Below, piece after piece: positions 27,554-36,365 of a stretch of 64,000 nt of DNA (its first letter is position 1; the number at the start of each line of letters is the position of its first letter). The stretch spans positions 23,008-87,007 of the forward strand of contig NZ_JHXL01000005.1 in the NCBI RefSeq assembly GCF_000687735.1. Direction: 5' to 3'. Source of the stretch: Acholeplasma equifetale ATCC 29724 (GTDB lineage: Bacteria; Bacillota_I; Bacilli_A; Acholeplasmatales; Acholeplasmataceae). The notes under the pieces were generated by a model, which was not told the DNA's origin, searched no databases, and worked only from the letters and a program-made list of their open reading frames with translations. The translations under genes and the position numbers were made by a program.

Positions 27554-28941
27554 TATTCTACACCTCTCAATGATGGGTTGAATGCATCACGTAAACCATT
27601 ACCAAATAGGTTAAATGCAATCATTAAAATAGCGATATAAAGTGATGGGAATAATAATAAGTATGGATAGCTATGCATCGCTGCACGACCTTGTTCAATT
27701 AACATACCTACGCTTAATGCATTATCGTAGTTAATAATACCTAAGAATGAGTATGATGCTTCACTGAACACGAATGCAGGAATAGCAAGCGCATATGAAG
27801 TAACAATTAATCCCAATGTGTTAGGTAAGATATGTTTAAACATAATACGTGCATCAGATGCGCCTAATGTTCGGGCAGCTAAAACATATTCACGATTCTT
27901 GAATCGATAGAATTGCATACGACCTGTACCATATGAACCAATCCAACCTTGTGCAGTAAACGCTAAGACAACAACCCATAATGCTGTTCCATATCGTAAT
28001 GTTAATAATACAAGTACAGATAAGAACGGAATAGATGAAATAATTTCAACTAAACGGTCAAATAATAAGTCTAACACGCCTCCATAGTAACCAACAATCG
28101 CACCGATTGTTAAACCAATCAACGTATTGATAACAACAACAGTTAAAGCCATGAAGATTGAAATTTGAGCACCTTGCCAAATCTCAGTAAATAAATCTAA
28201 ACCGTCTTTATTTGTACCAAACCAAAAATATGTGTCTTCTGGATTTTGATTTAATGACATTTTAAAACGATTCACTCTTACCTTATATTGATAGAATGGA
28301 GCACTTGGATCTTCAGGGTTTGGTAATTCAGTAATACTATAAACATCAATAATATAATTTTTTGCAAGATATTCTTCAAATTGTTTTTGATCAAGTTGTT
28401 CTAATACAGAATCTAATGATCCACCACCATCTGATGAGAAATATGTAATAGGCATATATGATTCAACATAATTTGCAAACTTATATGAATCAACAACGAC
28501 TGTAATTTCTGTAATACCTGCGTATGCTGGATGATCAACATTATCAATTAATTCTTCTGGGAAACCAGAAAGAATAATACCTTTCCCAAATTCAGAATGA
28601 TACATATGATGTAAGAATCTTTTACCAGCGGTTACTTCTCTTTTACCATCAAAAATACCAATTTTTTCTAAAAAAGGAATTTTTGGTTCTAAATATCTAA
28701 AACGACGTGCAGCATTTGGATCTTCATCTGGTAATTTATATGGTTTTAATAAAGGTCCAAAAACAACGAATACCATGATGATACATATGATAATAAACGC
28801 AACAAAAGAAGCTTTGTTTTTCTTGAAGCGGTTCCATGAATCGCGATAATATCCAATTTCTTTAGTTTCTAACGGAAGATCTTTTATTAAATCATTCGCG
28901 TTATGAACTAATACCAATTTACTTTTATCAATATTCATCAT
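27553..28941 (-). CDS. oppC: Oligopeptide ABC transporter permease OppC with large extracytoplasmic insertion
   Basis: 462 residues, about 150 more than typical OppC. N-terminal OppC_N region (YYRDSWNRFKKNKASFVAFIIICIIMVFVVFGPLL) gives the first helix (about 42-62). Residues 70-240 are a soluble insertion placed outside the membrane before the permease core. The core has five helices and EAA loop EYVLAARTLGASDARIMFKHILPNTL that docks to the ATPases. Possible role of the insertion: contact with OppA. Confidence 0.93.
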   Translation of the reverse strand: MMNIDKSKLVLVHNANDLIKDLPLETKEIGYYRDSWNRFKKNKASFVAFIIICIIMVFVVFGPLLKPYKLPDEDPNAARRFRYLEPKIPFLEKIGIFDGKREVTAGKRFLHHMYHSEFGKGIILSGFPEELIDNVDHPAYAGITEITVVVDSYKFANYVESYMPITYFSSDGGGSLDSVLEQLDQKQFEEYLAKNYIIDVYSITELPNPEDPSAPFYQYKVRVNRFKMSLNQNPEDTYFWFGTNKDGLDLFTEIWQGAQISIFMALTVVVINTLIGLTIGAIVGYYGGVLDLLFDRLVEIISSIPFLSVLVLLTLRYGTALWVVVLAFTAQGWIGSYGTGRMQFYRFKNREYVLAARTLGASDARIMFKHILPNTLGLIVTSYALAIPAFVFSEASYSFLGIINYDNALSVGMLIEQGRAAMHSYPYLLLFPSLYIAILMIAFNLFGNGLRDAFNPSLRGVE

Positions 28942-29900
28942 GATATTTTCCCACTCCCAATTCTTACTCTAGGGTCAATGAAGGTGTATGAAATATCGCC
29001 AACAATTGAAGATAATAATCCAACAAATTGTCCAAATGCAGTAATTAACATAAGCATTGGATAATCTGGTGGAATTGATTGAAAGGCATCAAGATAAATA
29101 CGACCTGTACCATCGACTCTAAATAGTTTTTCAGTGATTAAACCACCGTTAATAACACCAATAATACCAATAAAGATACCTGGTAAATAAGGAACTAAAG
29201 CATTCTTTAATGCATGACGATATGTCGCTTGACGTTTGGTTAATCCTTTTGAACGCGCCAATAACATATAATCTTGTGTTAATTGTTCAGTTAATTCAGC
29301 ACGTATTGAACGAGCTAATCCAGGAACACCAACAATCGTTAATACAGTTACTGGCATAATAAATGTTGATAACGCCCACCAGAAATTATTTGAAAAATCG
29401 GTGGATGTGGCAACAACATAATCTGGTACCCAATGTAATTTGAAATAAAATACGTATTGAACTATAACGACAACAACAAAGTATGGAATTGAAATAAATA
29501 TCATAATTCCAACAGATATGACGTTATCTATCCATGTGTTTTTATTTAGGGCTGCCAATACACCCAATCCAATCGCAATCGGAACTGATAAGATATAAGG
29601 AATTAAGTTAATTTGAACAGATGCTGGAATTTTAGAGAAATAATATGCACCAACATCTTCTTTCTTATTAATTGAAAATCCAAATGATCCTTCAGTAAAA
29701 ATATTTTTGACCCATAGACCAAACTGAACAATGATTGGTTCATTCCAACCCTCACGTTCAGCCAAACGTTCATATAGAATTGGGTCATCTAGCGATGGTT
29801 TATTATTTGGCATTAATTTGATAAAAACAAAGAATAAGAATACCGTGATAATGAAAGTTATAATCATTAATCCTATTCTTTTTAATAGATATGAAGCCAT
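28938..29900 (-). CDS. oppB: Oligopeptide ABC transporter permease OppB
   Basis: 320-residue permease with six predicted helices and the EAA loop QDYMLLARSKGLTKRQATYRHALKNALVPYLP. LTIVGVPGLARSIRAELTEQ and the start MASYLLKRIGLMIITF are typical. Overlaps oppC by 4 bp. It starts 247 bp downstream of oppA and has its own possible -10 boxes (29956-29961 and 29975-29980). Confidence 0.96.
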   Translation of the reverse strand: MASYLLKRIGLMIITFIITVFLFFVFIKLMPNNKPSLDDPILYERLAEREGWNEPIIVQFGLWVKNIFTEGSFGFSINKKEDVGAYYFSKIPASVQINLIPYILSVPIAIGLGVLAALNKNTWIDNVISVGIMIFISIPYFVVVVIVQYVFYFKLHWVPDYVVATSTDFSNNFWWALSTFIMPVTVLTIVGVPGLARSIRAELTEQLTQDYMLLARSKGLTKRQATYRHALKNALVPYLPGIFIGIIGVINGGLITEKLFRVDGTGRIYLDAFQSIPPDYPMLMLITAFGQFVGLLSSIVGDISYTFIDPRVRIGSGKIS

Positions 29901-29955
29901 TAAAACACTCCCTTTTTTGAATAATGAATTCTTGTTGCAAAATTGTTTATATAAT

Positions 29956-29980
29956 ATTATACATGAATTTGTATATTATA
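29956..29980 (-). promoter_or_regulatory. Two tandem -10 boxes before oppB
   Basis: Minus-strand TATAAT at 29956-29961 and again at 29975-29980, both preceded by G. They could give oppBCDF transcription independent of oppA, but -35 boxes are weak. Confidence 0.4.
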
Positions 29981-30066
29981 CACTAAGTTTTTTTAAAAAA
30001 TGAAAATATCGTATTTTTTACACTTTACTTTCATTTTCTAAAAAATCACATTTTACGATATATTTA

Positions 30067-30125
30067 CATAGAGAATGCGCCTGAAATGAGTAACCCCATA
30101 TCAGGCGCTTTTTTATATCTCTATG
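30067..30125 (-). promoter_or_regulatory. Two-tier inverted repeat between oppA and oppB
   Basis: Outer arms CATAGAGA (30067-30074) / TCTCTATG (30118-30125) and inner arms GCGCCTGA (30077-30084) / TCAGGCGC (30101-30108) enclose a 16-base loop. On the coding minus strand no T-run follows the hairpin (GCATTCTCTATG), so it is not a classical terminator for oppA; a T-run follows only on the plus strand. Likely an RNA-stabilising or partially terminating hairpin that sets OppA in excess over OppBCDF. Confidence 0.6.
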
Positions 30126-30147
30126 TGAACTTGATTCAAATCAAATA

Positions 30148-32574
30148 TTATTTAGATGATTCAAATGCTACTTTATAGCTGTTATATAAACCATCAGCAA
30201 ACATTGGATCTGATGATAAGTAACGATATCTATTAGCGCCCCATCCAAATGCTGATGAGTAATCCGGCCATAAGATCTTAACGTTATCTGCATATAATGT
30301 AGCTGATGAACGTGTTACAGTTGGAATTACTGGAGCATATTGGAAGAATGCCATTTCGAATGCTTCAACAACGTTCCAAACTTCTTGAGTTGCACCTGGG
30401 AATGGTTCTTGAGCAGTTGCATCCCATGGTGTGTCGTAAGCATATACTAACATAGCTAATTCATATAAAGTTGTTCTGTAGATACCTTCTGGTTTATCTT
30501 CGGTAGCTTGTAATCCTTCATATAACATGATATGACCTTCACGTAAGAGTGAATCATCTTCAGGATTTTCTTCATAGATATATTCTTCGCCTAAACTTAC
30601 TAAGTAGTCGTATGTTACTGATAAATCTATTTCGATTTCTTCTAATAAGAATTCTTCTACTGATTCACCATCTTTTGCAAATGGCCATTGTAAACCTGCC
30701 CATGAAGCTAACATACCACCAAGGTAACCAATACCACCATATTGCCATTGAACACCATATGAAGCACCGAAACCAACTGATTGTAATGCGATATCAAAAT
30801 CCCATTCTTCAATAGCTAAGTCAGCAGCTTGTGAAGTTGTAGATGCAATATTAATAATTAATTTTTGACCATTAACATTGAATACTGTTTCAAGATTGTT
30901 CTTGACCCAACGAGCTAATGATAAGCTGAAATCTGAGTTATCGATTACAAATTTTAATGTAACTGGTCCAGTTAATCCTAAATCATTGTATGCAGCATCA
31001 AATAATTGTCTAGCACGGTCTGGTAAGTAACCATCGGTACCTTCAACGATATCAAATGCTTCTAATACGCGTTTGTGGTTAGGAGATTCTGAATAGTATA
31101 ATGGGTCTTGAATGTATGCTTTAGTATCTAATGGAATTGGTAATAGTGATGGTGTATTTGGAGCATACACTGTATTACCATATTCACGTCTGTTAAATGC
31201 AAAGAGTAACGCTTGACGGAATCTTGGATCAGCTGTAATTTCTGGTTTTTCGTAAGCACCTTCAGCTTTAGAAGATGGAGCATAGTTAACTATTAAGTAT
31301 TGTGGATAACCATCCCAACTTCTATAAACGTTAGGGTTTTCAGCGAATTCTTCATAGTATTCACCTAATAGACCTACACCTGATAATCCACCGTTTCTGT
31401 ATAATGCCATACGTGCAGCAACGTCTGCAACAACTTCATAAACGATTGATTTATAAGTAATAGTATCTTTTCTTACATAATCATAGTTCTTGTTGAACAC
31501 TAATCTTTGGTTTTCATCCCAAGATTTAATTACATATGGACCATATGAAACATATGGGTTTCTTGGAGTACCGTATGTTGAGTTAGCACCGTTTGTTAAT
31601 GATGCAGCATATTTTTCAGGATGAACTAATCTGATGTTACCAAAGCTTACTGCAGATGATTGAGAAATAGCTTCAAATGTTTCAATCATGAATGTATATT
31701 TATCAATAACTTTGAAACCAACTGTATCCCATGAAACTGGATTATCAGCAGTTTGTTTGAAGTATTCAGAAGCACCTTTAATTGGAGTACCTTGTTTGTT
31801 ATCAGCATCTTTATAATATGAGTTAGCACGTAAGTTATTTTGAACTGGGTCTAAATATTGTTTTAATGTGTACTCATAAGTATAAGCATCAATTGGAGTT
31901 CCGTCTTCAAAGAATAAATCTTCGCGTAATTGGAAATACCATTTAGTTCTTTGAACTTGGTTAGCACCTGTACGATCGAATTTTCCATCAACAGTGAAGT
32001 CATCACCATTTTCATCATATGGATAACGAGCTGCACCAACTAAGATGTAACGATAGTCTAATGCTTCAATTGAGTATTCTTTTGCTTCAATTTTGGAGAA
32101 ATCTCCTACATAATCAGCAACGCCATCAGCAATCGCTTTATCCCAGTCTACTTCTGTAGTATATAGTGATGTAGCTAGGTTAGAGATCATATCATTTTCA
32201 TGACTGTATTGATATGTCAATGGGTTTAAGATTAATGAAGTATCAGCTGTTAAGCTTGAATAATAAGTTTCTCCCTTAGAATAGTTGACTGCTTTTGAGT
32301 CAAGTGGTTCAAAGTAAGCATATAATGTTTCAGCACCTTTAGAAACATATGGGAATTTAACTGGTTCTGGTTCTAACCAAGTTAAACCTGACTTTCCTCT
32401 AAACCAACCAGCAAATCTGTAACCTGGACGAGTTGGAGTTTCTGGTTCAGTTACGATACCACTTGCTGGAGTAGTATATGATACAATTTCAAATGCTTGT
32501 TCTTGTGGTTGGCAGGCTACTAAAGCTAAACCAGCGACTAAAACAAAAGCAAGTGCAAATAGTTTTTTAATCAT
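30148..32574 (-). CDS. oppA: Oligopeptide-binding lipoprotein OppA with N-terminal B repeat
   Basis: 808-residue SBP_bac_5 family substrate-binding lipoprotein. Signal peptide with lipobox LALVAC (Cys21). Residues 30-90 form an InlB-type repeat (PETPTRPGYRFAGWFRG...LYAYF) not normally found in OppA. The binding core follows: REDLFFEDGTPIDAYTYEYTLKQYLDP, FGNIRLVHPEKY, NPYVSYGPYVIKSWDENQRLVFNKN, DPRFRQALLFAFNRREY. Being upstream of oppBCDF, it is the receptor of that importer. Its promoter has an upstream cre site, suggesting CcpA control. Confidence 0.93.
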   Translation of the reverse strand: MIKKLFALAFVLVAGLALVACQPQEQAFEIVSYTTPASGIVTEPETPTRPGYRFAGWFRGKSGLTWLEPEPVKFPYVSKGAETLYAYFEPLDSKAVNYSKGETYYSSLTADTSLILNPLTYQYSHENDMISNLATSLYTTEVDWDKAIADGVADYVGDFSKIEAKEYSIEALDYRYILVGAARYPYDENGDDFTVDGKFDRTGANQVQRTKWYFQLREDLFFEDGTPIDAYTYEYTLKQYLDPVQNNLRANSYYKDADNKQGTPIKGASEYFKQTADNPVSWDTVGFKVIDKYTFMIETFEAISQSSAVSFGNIRLVHPEKYAASLTNGANSTYGTPRNPYVSYGPYVIKSWDENQRLVFNKNYDYVRKDTITYKSIVYEVVADVAARMALYRNGGLSGVGLLGEYYEEFAENPNVYRSWDGYPQYLIVNYAPSSKAEGAYEKPEITADPRFRQALLFAFNRREYGNTVYAPNTPSLLPIPLDTKAYIQDPLYYSESPNHKRVLEAFDIVEGTDGYLPDRARQLFDAAYNDLGLTGPVTLKFVIDNSDFSLSLARWVKNNLETVFNVNGQKLIINIASTTSQAADLAIEEWDFDIALQSVGFGASYGVQWQYGGIGYLGGMLASWAGLQWPFAKDGESVEEFLLEEIEIDLSVTYDYLVSLGEEYIYEENPEDDSLLREGHIMLYEGLQATEDKPEGIYRTTLYELAMLVYAYDTPWDATAQEPFPGATQEVWNVVEAFEMAFFQYAPVIPTVTRSSATLYADNVKILWPDYSSAFGWGANRYRYLSSDPMFADGLYNSYKVAFESSK

Positions 32575-32619
32575 AAGAATTTTCTTCCCTCTCTTTTCTT
32601 TATAATTATTTTGTATGCT

Positions 32620-32676
32620 ATTATATCATGTAATTTTTGTTTGTGAACTAAGAAAATGCAATTGAAAACGTTTTCA
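32620..32676 (-). promoter_or_regulatory. oppA promoter with upstream perfect cre palindrome
   Basis: Minus-strand -10 TATAAT (32620-32625), -35 TTCACA (32642-32647), 16-bp spacing. The perfect palindrome TGAAAACGTTTTCA (32663-32676) fits cre TGWAANCGNTNWCA completely; its centre is about 56-57 bp upstream of the predicted start. Upstream cre placement is associated with CcpA activation in B. subtilis ackA/pta, so activation rather than repression is inferred. The rest of the 32575-32908 gap is AT-rich with a short CG run (32861-32868); no gene seen. Confidence 0.7.
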
Positions 32677-32877
32677 TCATAAAAAGTTTAAAAAAGGGGG
32701 TTTTTTTAATAAAAATATATCTAAATTGATTAATTTTTATAATCATTTTTTATATAATTTCATCTATATTTCATATGTTTTCATCATTTTCATTAGTTTT
32801 ATAACTAAATATAAAATTTAAAAAAGATACATTTTTTAGTCTCATTAATATAATTATTCACGCGCGCGGTAATAAAA

Positions 32878-32901
32878 AAGCCTTCAAATTATTGAAGGCT
32901 T
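32878..32901 (-). terminator. Terminator after the S41-protease lipoprotein gene
   Basis: Ten-bp stem AAGCCTTCAA / TTGAAGGCTT around ATTA with a minus-strand T-run (32871-32879). Confidence 0.92.
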
Positions 32902-32908
32902 TCGTATC

Positions 32909-35488
32909 TTAATTAGGGTAATATTCGTTTAAAATATCCATTAATACTTGATTATTGTATAAATTTCCCATTGTTAATTCATAATCTGGTTCGATACCAA
33001 ATTCACTTGATGCTAAAACGTATGGATTTTCTTCAGTACCATCACCACTTACGATATATGCACGAATGTTATTAGATGACATTGTAAATGCGGTACCGTT
33101 TGGTAAAAGAATAGGTGTAATTGAAGATGCTCCACCACCTGTTTTTCTTCCAATGAGTGGTCCTAAATTATTGTCTCTAAACACAATAGCAAGCGAGTTT
33201 GCAGCTGAGAATGTTGTAGGTGTTGTAAGTAATGCCCAATTGTACATTGAATAATCATGTTCATGAGTAATCTGAACGTAACTTACTGTTTTTGAATTTG
33301 TATCTCTATCAATATGGCTTACTTTAAACGGATCTTTTGTCACAAATCCAACAACACGGTATAACGCACCAACGTTACCACCTGTATTCCAGGTCACATC
33401 TAAAATGATATTTTTTAAATCTGGTGCTTCTTTTGTTATTTTTTCTAACATGAATTCCATGTAGACAGCTGAATCACTTTCTAAAACACTTCTCATTGTT
33501 TTTCTTAAAACAGGTATGATTTCACCCGCATTATATTTTCTCATATATAAGAATGCAGCATTATAACTAATATCATATTTTACTTGAATGACTAATGTAT
33601 AATCATTGTCTTCTAAAATATATGATTGTTGACGCGTATTGTATACAAAGCCTAATGATTCTAAGACTTCGATATAATCTTCTTCAAATGTTGAATCAGT
33701 GTTCTTAATTAATACTAATGCTTCTTTAGTTGATGTTGAAGATAAATTATAAATAAAATATTTATCATGACCATTAATACTTGGTAAGAAACTTGTATCT
33801 AAATCTAGTATATTGTCTAATACTGTCTTATCATATGTAAATTGTTCCACAATATCTTCTGTACTAAATGAATCCAATGATAATACAACAGATGTTTTAG
33901 CTAAATCAATAAACCAATAATACGGGCGATTCGCTGAACTCGCATTCCATCCACTTGATGATGCACCCCATTTAGCACCAATAGCATTGTCGGTTGCAAC
34001 TAATCCCTCGTTATACCACTCAACAAATCTAGGTCCATAACTATTTAATGAGCTATAACTTGGACCTGTGTAACTTGTACGGTTATAAAATCCTGCAAAA
34101 TTATAAGATGTATGAGGTTCATCTAATTTTTTAACTAAAATATCACCAATTGTTTGATCAACTAAGTTTGCACTCGGTCTTAATAATGCACTCTTATGTT
34201 CAAATAGTAAATCATAATATGTATCAACTTCCATAATATCTTTTAGTCCATAGAAATAATCTAATGCAAATGCGAAATAATTAAATGTATGCACTAATAA
34301 ATCTGATGGAATATCTTTTTGATTTTGACTTGATGTACGAATTAAATTATACGTCTCGGTTCCTGAATCAGGGAATGAATAAATACCATATAATGCATCG
34401 TAATTATAGTAAACATTATAATAACTTGATCCTGCAAATAATTGATTGACAATATAATACGGTAATAATACTTTTTCATCGTGGAAAACAATATCCATAT
34501 TATATGCTCTTAAATCGTACTCTAAATCATGTCCATATTCATAATACTGATTCGGATGATCTACATATTCAATATTTCTTCCATAATTCGTTGCAGTTGA
34601 ATGAATATATGCCCAATAGAATGCAGGGTCGTTTGTTGTGATTGTATCGTTTTCTGAATCAATTTGTAAAATTAAATGATAAAGTTCATCTTCTTCAGCA
34701 TCATAGTAGTCATATTGGATTTCTAACACTTTACCATTTAATGTTTCAGTAAATTGATATTTAGGATCAATAAATCCCTCTAAAAGGTCAAAGAAATCTA
34801 AAATAGATACATATGGCACTGAACCATTTTCTTCAAAGTATAGTGTTAACTCACCATCTTCAATATTATATTCTGTTGTTAAGTTTTTAAATGGAACCGT
34901 TCTTTCAGTTTCAATTTCTACACCTTCAAAATAAAATAGATCTACTTCAAAATAGTATATTTTTTCAACAGGTCCATTTACAAACTTAGCCTCTAATACT
35001 ACAGTATCTGCATTATCGTTTGTTAAAACCGGTAAAACAACACCTGATGCACTAATATATTTAGAATCATAACTCCATGAAATGTTTGAGTTATTCACTG
35101 ATCCTTTTGTTGACATGTTTAATTGATATTTATTTACAACAAAATTATTTTTTAGTGCTTCATAATCAGCTTCAATTTTTGAAAGATATAAATCCATATC
35201 AATTTCTTTCCATAAAGCATTTAAGGTTAAATTTGAATGGACTTCTAAGTCAAAGTTATAAGCCTCTGATTCATTATCTAAATACCAGTATTCAAAAGTA
35301 AAGCCCTCTTTTGTTGGATTTATAGATGGTTTTGTTACTTTGTCTCCAGCTTCTACGATTTGACTATCAATAGGTGTTCCACCATTTGAATTGAATATCA
35401 CGGTATAAGGTCCTTGATTGTTATCCATACAAGCTGTAACAATCAAAATAGAAACAATAGTAACAATTATTCTCACTATTCTTTTCAT
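32909..35488 (-). CDS. S41-family (tail-specific) peptidase lipoprotein with B repeat
   Basis: 859-residue secreted lipoprotein: lipobox LIVTAC (Cys20), one InlB-type B repeat (residues 28-95), a putative immunoglobulin-like segment (SWSYDSKYISASGVVLPVLTND) and, in the last third, an S41 peptidase core: NIILDVTWNTGGNVGALYRVVGFVT, LLTTPTTFSAANSLAIVFRDN with the nucleophile Ser in TFSAANS, and GRKTGGGASSITPILLPNGTAF. A lysine general base is not obvious. No PDZ domain is clear. It probably processes surface or external peptides and lies next to the peptide importer. Confidence 0.82.
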   Translation of the reverse strand: MKRIVRIIVTIVSILIVTACMDNNQGPYTVIFNSNGGTPIDSQIVEAGDKVTKPSINPTKEGFTFEYWYLDNESEAYNFDLEVHSNLTLNALWKEIDMDLYLSKIEADYEALKNNFVVNKYQLNMSTKGSVNNSNISWSYDSKYISASGVVLPVLTNDNADTVVLEAKFVNGPVEKIYYFEVDLFYFEGVEIETERTVPFKNLTTEYNIEDGELTLYFEENGSVPYVSILDFFDLLEGFIDPKYQFTETLNGKVLEIQYDYYDAEEDELYHLILQIDSENDTITTNDPAFYWAYIHSTATNYGRNIEYVDHPNQYYEYGHDLEYDLRAYNMDIVFHDEKVLLPYYIVNQLFAGSSYYNVYYNYDALYGIYSFPDSGTETYNLIRTSSQNQKDIPSDLLVHTFNYFAFALDYFYGLKDIMEVDTYYDLLFEHKSALLRPSANLVDQTIGDILVKKLDEPHTSYNFAGFYNRTSYTGPSYSSLNSYGPRFVEWYNEGLVATDNAIGAKWGASSSGWNASSANRPYYWFIDLAKTSVVLSLDSFSTEDIVEQFTYDKTVLDNILDLDTSFLPSINGHDKYFIYNLSSTSTKEALVLIKNTDSTFEEDYIEVLESLGFVYNTRQQSYILEDNDYTLVIQVKYDISYNAAFLYMRKYNAGEIIPVLRKTMRSVLESDSAVYMEFMLEKITKEAPDLKNIILDVTWNTGGNVGALYRVVGFVTKDPFKVSHIDRDTNSKTVSYVQITHEHDYSMYNWALLTTPTTFSAANSLAIVFRDNNLGPLIGRKTGGGASSITPILLPNGTAFTMSSNNIRAYIVSGDGTEENPYVLASSEFGIEPDYELTMGNLYNNQVLMDILNEYYPN

Positions 35489-35581
35489 ATTTTCTCTCCT
35501 CTATCTAAAAATTAAATATATCTTACCATAATCAAAAATTGATGTAAATGATTTATGTATTAGAGATTAAGTATCTTTTAT

Positions 35582-35609
35582 TTGACAACTTTTATAAATC
35601 ATATAAAAT
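35582..35609 (+). promoter_or_regulatory. Promoter of the TetR-family gene
   Basis: TTGACA (35582-35587) and TAAAAT (35604-35609) with 16-bp spacing, followed by AGGAGGAAGCT before ATG 35638. The layout closely resembles the rpsD promoter. Confidence 0.75.
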
Positions 35610-35637
35610 AAAAACATAACAATGTTAGGAGGAAGCT

Positions 35638-36228
35638 ATGACTACAAAAGAATTAATCTATCATAATGCGTTAAAACTATTTGCACAATATGGTTATACG
35701 AACGTTGGTATGAGAGAGCTTGCTAAAAGTGTTGGTATTAAAGCCTCTTCAATCTATAATCACTATAAGTCTAAAGAAGACATTTTAATGGATATAGCTC
35801 AAACTTTAGTAAACCGTATGAAAGAAGAGGTTTATCCATTATTTAAACAAACGCATTTAGAACCTCGCGCTTTCTTCACAAATATTTCTCTTTCAACCAA
35901 TCATTTTTTTGAAAAAGATGATATTCATGAACTAACCAGTTTACTCATACCGTTAGAATTTCTTTCTGAACCTTTAAAAGAATTATTGCATCAAGAGTTT
36001 ATCATTAAACCTCGTGCTGCTTATACTTACTATTTTAATGACTTAATGAAAAAAGGAAAAATGAAAGAGACAAACCCCGATCTTGCTGCCAAACTATACC
36101 ACTCATTCTTTGTATATCACTTCTATGAAAAATATTTATCTAAAGAATCAAAAGGGTTTATGGAAAAATACGAAATTTTATTTAAAGAACATATCGATTT
36201 ATTCATGACATATTTTAATATTCAATAA
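35638..36228 (+). CDS. TetR-family transcriptional regulator
   Basis: 196 residues. The N-terminal helix-turn-helix (residues 8-50) reads ALKLFAQYGYTNVGMRELAKSVGIKASSIYNHYKSKEDIL, standard for TetR/AcrR. The C-terminal ligand domain is helical and unassigned. TetR proteins usually repress an adjacent gene; neighbours are the divergent S41-protease gene (start 149 bp away) and convergent lipoproteins, so the S41 gene is the most plausible target. Single-gene unit with its own promoter and terminator. Confidence 0.92.
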   Translation: MTTKELIYHNALKLFAQYGYTNVGMRELAKSVGIKASSIYNHYKSKEDILMDIAQTLVNRMKEEVYPLFKQTHLEPRAFFTNISLSTNHFFEKDDIHELTSLLIPLEFLSEPLKELLHQEFIIKPRAAYTYYFNDLMKKGKMKETNPDLAAKLYHSFFVYHFYEKYLSKESKGFMEKYEILFKEHIDLFMTYFNIQ

Positions 36229-36231
36229 TAA

Positions 36232-36263
36232 AAAATGGGACTTAATCTAATAAGTCCCATTTT
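36232..36263 (+). terminator. Terminator after the TetR-family gene
   Basis: Thirteen-bp stem AAAATGGGACTTA / TAAGTCCCATTTT with a six-base loop. Confidence 0.9.
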
Positions 36264-36365
36264 ATTTAATTTAAAAACTTGGGTTTACAACAATATTAAA
36301 TTTTATTTAGTCCAATATATAGGGTTCACTACAATACACATCCCATTTTTTATATTGATTAACAA

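Noticed and set aside
32861..32868. CGCGCGCG run in AT-rich DNA
   Set aside because: Striking by composition, but no symmetry with neighbours, no repeat elsewhere in the window and no role evident.
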